Source: Cristatella mucedo (taxonomy: Eukaryota > Bryozoa > Phylactolaemata > Cristatellidae). From it: a stretch of DNA of 64,000 bases. The notes under the pieces were generated by a model. It made no database searches and was not told where the DNA came from. It saw nothing but the letters and a program-made list of their open reading frames with translations. Below, piece by piece: positions 60,091-64,000 of this stretch. Where the stretch lies: NCBI GenBank assembly GCA_009760855.2, contig WPIO01000028.1:250001-314000 (forward strand), read 5' to 3'. Within the stretch, counting starts at the first letter, position 1. Every line of letters starts with the position of its first letter. Made by a program: the position numbers and the translations under genes.

Positions 60091-60264
60091 CTGCCAAGAT
60101 GAACGCTATTAAGAAGAGCTGCAATGTTGCTCAGGGTCCACCGCGGCTGTATTTTGTTGATGGCCACACGCTGATGGCAACACATGTACACTATGTTCCG
60201 GTTTAGGAAGCATATCGCTGCCTCAAGTGATGCCTTGCTATGCTTGGTACAGTTGTAGAAGCGA
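60091..60264 (-). CDS. ATG14: ATG14/Barkor homologue, exon with the LNxNIxYxC block
   Basis: 174-nt exon, too interrupted in other frames to show as a long ORF, found by searching for the next conserved ATG14 block. The acceptor ttttttcgttgtag ends at 60265 and the donor GGCAG|GTTTGTT is at 60090-60089. The translation includes EAAICFLNRNIVYMCCHQRV and IQPRWTLSNIAALLNSVHLG. These align with vertebrate AVKKLNANILYLCFSQHV and [22 protein letters not shown]. The reading frame is open across the exon and phases agree on both sides (2 in, 2 out). The intron before it (61775-60265, 1.5 kb) holds a SINE-A copy. The intron after it (60090-53665, 6.4 kb) is full of L2 fragments. Confidence 0.85.
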
Positions 60265-61130
60265 CTACAACGAAAAAAATGGTTCTAAGTTTGCACGATG
60301 TAAGGCAGAGCTAAGCAGTGCTAACAAATACTGTGCAACTATGGGTCTGGATGCAATTTCCACACCACACACTGGGAGCTTCCACATGAGATAAGCACAT
60401 TGGTCCTTAAAGGGCCAAACCAGAATATGCAGTAATGGGACAGGAGGTCAACTGAGCAGGCAAGAAAAAGTGGCTGCAAATCAGTAGGATCGAGCAGCGA
60501 GAGAAAACAGTAAAAACCCAGGGCTGGCAGATACAAGTGTAAACAAACTAAAAACACAGTTTGGCTCAAACGAGTCTTACTATCACCCTTATCTCCCCTG
60601 TGCATGCATGCATGCATCCACCCATCCACCAATTCACTCACCTATCCATCTCTCTTCATTCACCCTCTCTCCCTCTGTTTTCTTGCTTTTTCCTTTTTGT
60701 CGTTGAAACCCAAGAGCAGGCCACACCCATACAATAAATAATTGTGTAAGTAGGCATGGCAGGTCAGACAGAAAAAATCCAGGGGCAAGAAAGGCTTAGG
60801 CAAGAACTAAGAAAGCATGCTTTAAGAGCTACTACTCATGGGCACTAGGAAAGCAAATCAACTTAGACATAAATAAAGTGGGCTTAGACGTTAATACAAG
60901 TCCCAAGAGCCACCAAAACAATTCGGCTTGAATGAAGGTCTGAGGACGATCGGAACAAACACTGTCATGAGTAATACGAGTTGCTCTGTCTCTGCCTCTT
61001 ACTATCTGCCTGTTTCTCCCTGTCTCTCTTTTTCTTTTGATCTCTCTTTCTTTACTCTCTTCTCATAGCTCTAGCTTCTTACTAGTGCTTTCCTCTCTCC
61101 TTCTCTCTATACAAAAAGTAAAGGTCAGAT

Positions 61131-61270
61131 AACTTAACAGACTCATTTGTATAGTGGTAGAAGAAGTTTGGCAATTATTACTTCAATTTGCAGTGAGCAA
61201 TACAGAATCGCGGGATGCAGGACTTGAACCCACGTCCTAGTCCCGAAGTACACGAGCCTAACCCTAGACC
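61131..61270 (-). mobile_element. SINE-A, diverged, in an ATG14 intron
   Basis: ACTCATTTGTATAGTGGTAG, GAGCAATACAGAATCGCGGG and GGACTTGAACCCACGTCC. Confidence 0.65.
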
Positions 61271-61775
61271 AAAGACCCATTTCTCTCTTGTGTACCTACT
61301 CACGATGTCTTTCGTACTGTCTTCTCTTTGCCCTTTCCTGTCTTAGCTTGGTCTTTCTTCTTTTTTCTTGTGCTTCACCTCCCACCCCTTGTCTCTATTT
61401 TCTTTGCTCTGCTCTGTTCTCTCATTCCCTTTGCTGTTTGCACTTCCCTCCTTTGACCTCTCTTTTGACTCTCTCGGCACCTCGGTCAGGTCCACAAGCT
61501 CATTTTCTTGCTTTTTGCACTCTTGGTTTTTCCCTCGTGCTACTATCCTCTTCTTCCACTCTTGGTCGTGCTCTTTATCTCAGTCTCAGTCGTGCGTTCT
61601 TGTTCTCCATCTCGTGCGCCGTTTCTCCACTCTATCTCCTGTGTTCCGTTGCCCTTGCTCACGCTCTGCTGTTCGAGCACTATTTCTCGGTCGTACAAAA
61701 AGCAGAAACCAGTATCGCTTGGAATTAAGCTGCAAAAATGTATTGGTGCAGGTGTGCTTTCTTGATTGCTCATAC

Positions 61776-61941
61776 CGAGGCATGATCCTGTAAGGCAGCA
61801 GGACGTCCAGGAACCGGGCAAGGATGTTCACCAGCTGACTCGTATACGCCAGGCCTGCAGCTAGTTCGTGCACGTGGTTGCCAAGCTTGAGTGAGAGAGC
61901 AGGCGTGCCTGCTGCTGCAGCCACGTCTTTATGATGGCACC
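61776..61941 (-). CDS. ATG14: ATG14/Barkor homologue, exon with the conserved QLVNIL...FLDVxLP helix
   Basis: 166-nt exon. The acceptor is a pyrimidine-rich tract ending tgtgtacag, and the donor is CG|GTATGAG at 61775-61774. The first two bases (GG) complete the codon left by the preceding exon. The peptide contains LGNHVHELAAGLAY then TSQLVNILARFLDVLLPYR, which matches the best-conserved ATG14 block (YATQLVNILSHILDVNLPKK in vertebrates). The exon leaves two bases (CG), completed by the T that opens the next exon. The upstream intron is only 233 bp, and nearly half of it is a (CT)n tract on the sense strand. This is the strongest single piece of evidence for the gene. Confidence 0.88.
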
Positions 61942-62007
61942 CTGTACACAGAGAGAATTATTTAGCATACAGCTGTCACTGAAGTGCAATATCATGCACG
62001 GAATGCA

Positions 62008-62130
<123 letters not shown>

Positions 62131-62174
62131 CCAACTTCTGAACGAAGTGGGAATATGGTATACAAGCCACACAC

Positions 62175-62427
62175 CAACGGCATCCAGGAGATCGGAATAG
62201 TCACCAGTTGCAGACAGACAAGGATGCACGATCCTAAATGGGATGACAGCTGCACCATCGTCGGCATCTTCTTCAGAATAGTGCCAGTGCCCACTTTCAA
62301 AGGAATGGCTGGCGGCATCTAGAACCATGTCGCTGACGTAATCGGGTGCAGCAGGATCCCGTGGCTCTTGTGTGCTACAGAAAGCATCAATCAGTGGGAC
62401 ATAATTTTTTAAATCGAACAATCGTTT
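62175..62427 (-). CDS. ATG14: ATG14/Barkor homologue, internal exon just after the coiled coil
   Basis: First ATG14 exon visible in the window on the minus strand. It reads LFDLKNYVPLIDAF, then an acidic stretch, FESGHWHYSEED and GDYSDLLDAV. These align with vertebrate ATG14 segments (the IFPIEEV region, SGRWVCDDHNGD, NNGDYSAYYSWVEE). ATG14 is the subunit that directs the class III PI3-kinase complex I (VPS34, VPS15, Beclin 1) to autophagosome initiation sites at the ER. The donor follows GTT-G (GT at 62174-62173) and leaves phase 1, which the next exon completes. The 5' boundary is less certain: an in-frame TGA lies 36 bases upstream of 62427, so I chose the acceptor ctctgag before AAACGA. 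The zinc-binding Cys motif and coiled coil (Beclin 1 binding) are not seen in the remaining 1.5 kb and should lie beyond the right edge. Homology is from recall of the family, not a search. Confidence 0.8.
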
Positions 62428-63647
62428 CTCAGAGGGTAAACGTTTTAAAGGAAATTGCGGTCACACCTACAATTTTAGCAAAGAAAAGTTATTGACATAT
62501 CGCGCTTCACTAAACTATTCCGAATACCAAAAAAGCTGCATTAAATAAGTACAGTTTCAATGCATTTGCAATGCAATGCTATCACTGCTTATTATGCAGC
62601 TATCAAATGTCTTCAATTTGACACAGGATTACAAAATATTGTATATTGTATACCAAATGCAGTTTATGCTGTGCTCTGTGTAGGTAATGGGTAGCCCGAA
62701 GGCCAATTGCTAGAATCACCTACTCTTCCCTTGCCATAAAAGGCCAGTCCATGGTGCCTTTATGGCACTTAATCTTACGAAGAAATGATTACTCGATGGG
62801 CGCACACGGGTCACAAAATTTCTTCACCCAGCCACAGGTCGATGTAGTGGATCTTCACTTGAGAATAACGCATGCAAGTTCTTCTGCTGTGCTACTAAGC
62901 CAGGGTCCAGCTTCACATAACAAGTTGACAATGTCTCAAGCGCCAGGCCTAAGGTGGCGAGGCCCGGCTCGACGGCAGAGACAATTGGAGATTGGTGTCC
63001 AAGGGCAGGCCGAGATCAGCTTTGCCAACAATAAAATACCTAAAACCAACAAGTGCTTAGGCAACGAATTCCTCTGGGCTGAAATCCAGGTGAAACAGTA
63101 ATTATTGGCCCACCACTAGTACATAAGCAAGGGACCAATTTATGGTCGAGCGGTTCTGGGTAACCCACTGAATTACTGCAACAGTCTTGGCAAGAAATAG
63201 GCAAACAAAAACTGTTAGATTAATGCACGGTTTACAAGCAATCTCATTGCTCCCAATCAAGCCAGTCAGAACAAAGCTTTCCCACTTATGACCAAGGTCA
63301 CCCTATCGAATAAGTATTCTCAAACGATTGCTTTTTTTCAAGTTCTAGCCAATAATATAATCCTGTTAAATGACCAATGACCACAAATGACCACACGAGG
63401 GTCTCGTTCTCTTTCTGTCGAACGTAAGCCCTTTAGTATCAAAATTAAACTGCGAATCATAAAACCTTAATACAATTGACATTGATGCATTCAGCAATAC
63501 AATTACATTCTCTCACCTTTTTCCAAGGTCTGTCATAACTTGCCCCAGAGGTGAAGGGCAGCAACATGCCATATGTTATGCCATATGTTATATGCAGCAA
63601 CATGCCAACATAGCCAATGTTCTAGACGAGTTTGCTTGTAAGACCAA
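62428..63647. other. Upstream ATG14 intron, no exon found
   Basis: Searched on the minus strand for the coiled coil and Cys-rich N-terminus of ATG14 without success. A plus-strand frame of 116 codons at 62751-63101 has no recognised motif. Confidence 0.45.
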
Positions 63648-63765
63648 GGGCAATAATAATAATAATAAAAATAATAATTAAAAAAGTATAATAATAGTAG
63701 TTCCTCTGTATCGTACACTAAGAGAAATAAACCTCTATCCAGACATTTTACTTTATGTGCTGAAT
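63648..63765 (-). mobile_element. L2-A-like 3'-terminal fragment, diverged
   Basis: (AAT)n-rich tract, then a hairpin remnant (ACTAAGAGAAATAAACCTCT and ACATTTTACTTTATG). Confidence 0.55.
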
Positions 63766-63850
63766 AGACGATCTATGTGCTCAAGACTGTCTGCAGCCAA
63801 GCTCATAGTCAAGGCTTGCTTACACCATGATCTCTTATAGGCTATCTTGC

Positions 63851-64000
63851 CCCTGAGTCTTAACCCAGTGGTTAGGTGCTCAGTCTTCTCATGACGGAGG
63901 TCGTGGGTTCGAGTAATTCTGTGGTTGATTTATTATTGAACACTACAAGCTATGGTGATAGACATGAAGGCTCTTCTGCTGCTATGTAAACGAGGCTGTT
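63851..64000 (+). mobile_element. SINE-A, cut by the window edge
   Basis: TTAACCCAGTGGTTAGGTGC A-box region, GTCGTGGGTTCGAGTAATTC B box, GAAGGCTCTTCTGCTGCTAT and GAGGCTGTT at the last base. Confidence 0.78.

Noticed and set aside
62751-63101. 116-codon plus frame next to ATG14
   Set aside because: No homology recognised; lies in the presumed ATG14 upstream intron on the opposite strand.

Overview
The window is nuclear DNA from an animal, most likely an invertebrate bilaterian. Evidence: GT-AG introns, dense 5'-truncated L2/CR1-type LINEs, tRNA-derived SINEs, a SPIN-like hAT MITE, long microsatellites and a degraded 18S rRNA fragment. I cannot name the species. The divergent ATG14 and the repeat content fit a lophotrochozoan (flatworm, mollusc or annelid), but that is inference. 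There are no operons, and almost all long reading frames are artefacts of microsatellites or of GC-rich DNA.

Genes. The clearest host gene is the 3' half of an ATG14 (Barkor) homologue on the minus strand, about 62.4 to 53.3 kb. Four exons (62427-62175, 61941-61776, 60264-60091, 53664-53304) join in phase with GT-AG introns. They give 317 codons that align to the region after the coiled coil, through the acidic linker, to the C-terminal BATS membrane-targeting end. The N-terminal exons must lie to the right of the window. A second, weaker candidate is a single coding exon at 9901-9804 (minus). It resembles the first coding exon of E-protein bHLH factors (TCF3/4/12 type), with the AD1 motif LxxLLDxSA ending at a donor. 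Its other exons were not found and would lie to the left.

Layout. 1-16.6 kb is CpG-poor and holds long (TC)n, (CA)n, (GACA)n and (CTG)40 tracts, few transposons and the candidate E-protein exon. 16.6-30.5 kb is a CpG- and GC-rich block with the 18S fragment, SINEs, L2 copies that keep CpGs, and perfect hairpins. 30.9-31.66 kb is a compound (ACAGACATAGAC)n/(ACAGACAGAC)n/(GA)n satellite. 31.7-57 kb is a graveyard of nested L2 fragments and SINEs, including the SPIN-like MITE at 32796-33093. 53.3-64 kb is the ATG14 locus; its 6.4 kb intron carries a damaged L2 element with another L2 inserted in it.

Repeat families, with names local to this report. L2-A has a 3' hairpin followed by (ATT)n. L2-B has a 3' (ACATT)n tail. 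SINE-A has a tRNA-like head with a long palindrome and a tail ending near GGCTGTTGAATCAGC. SINE-B has a tRNA-like head and a 3' tail homologous to the L2-A hairpin, which suggests L2-A mobilised it.
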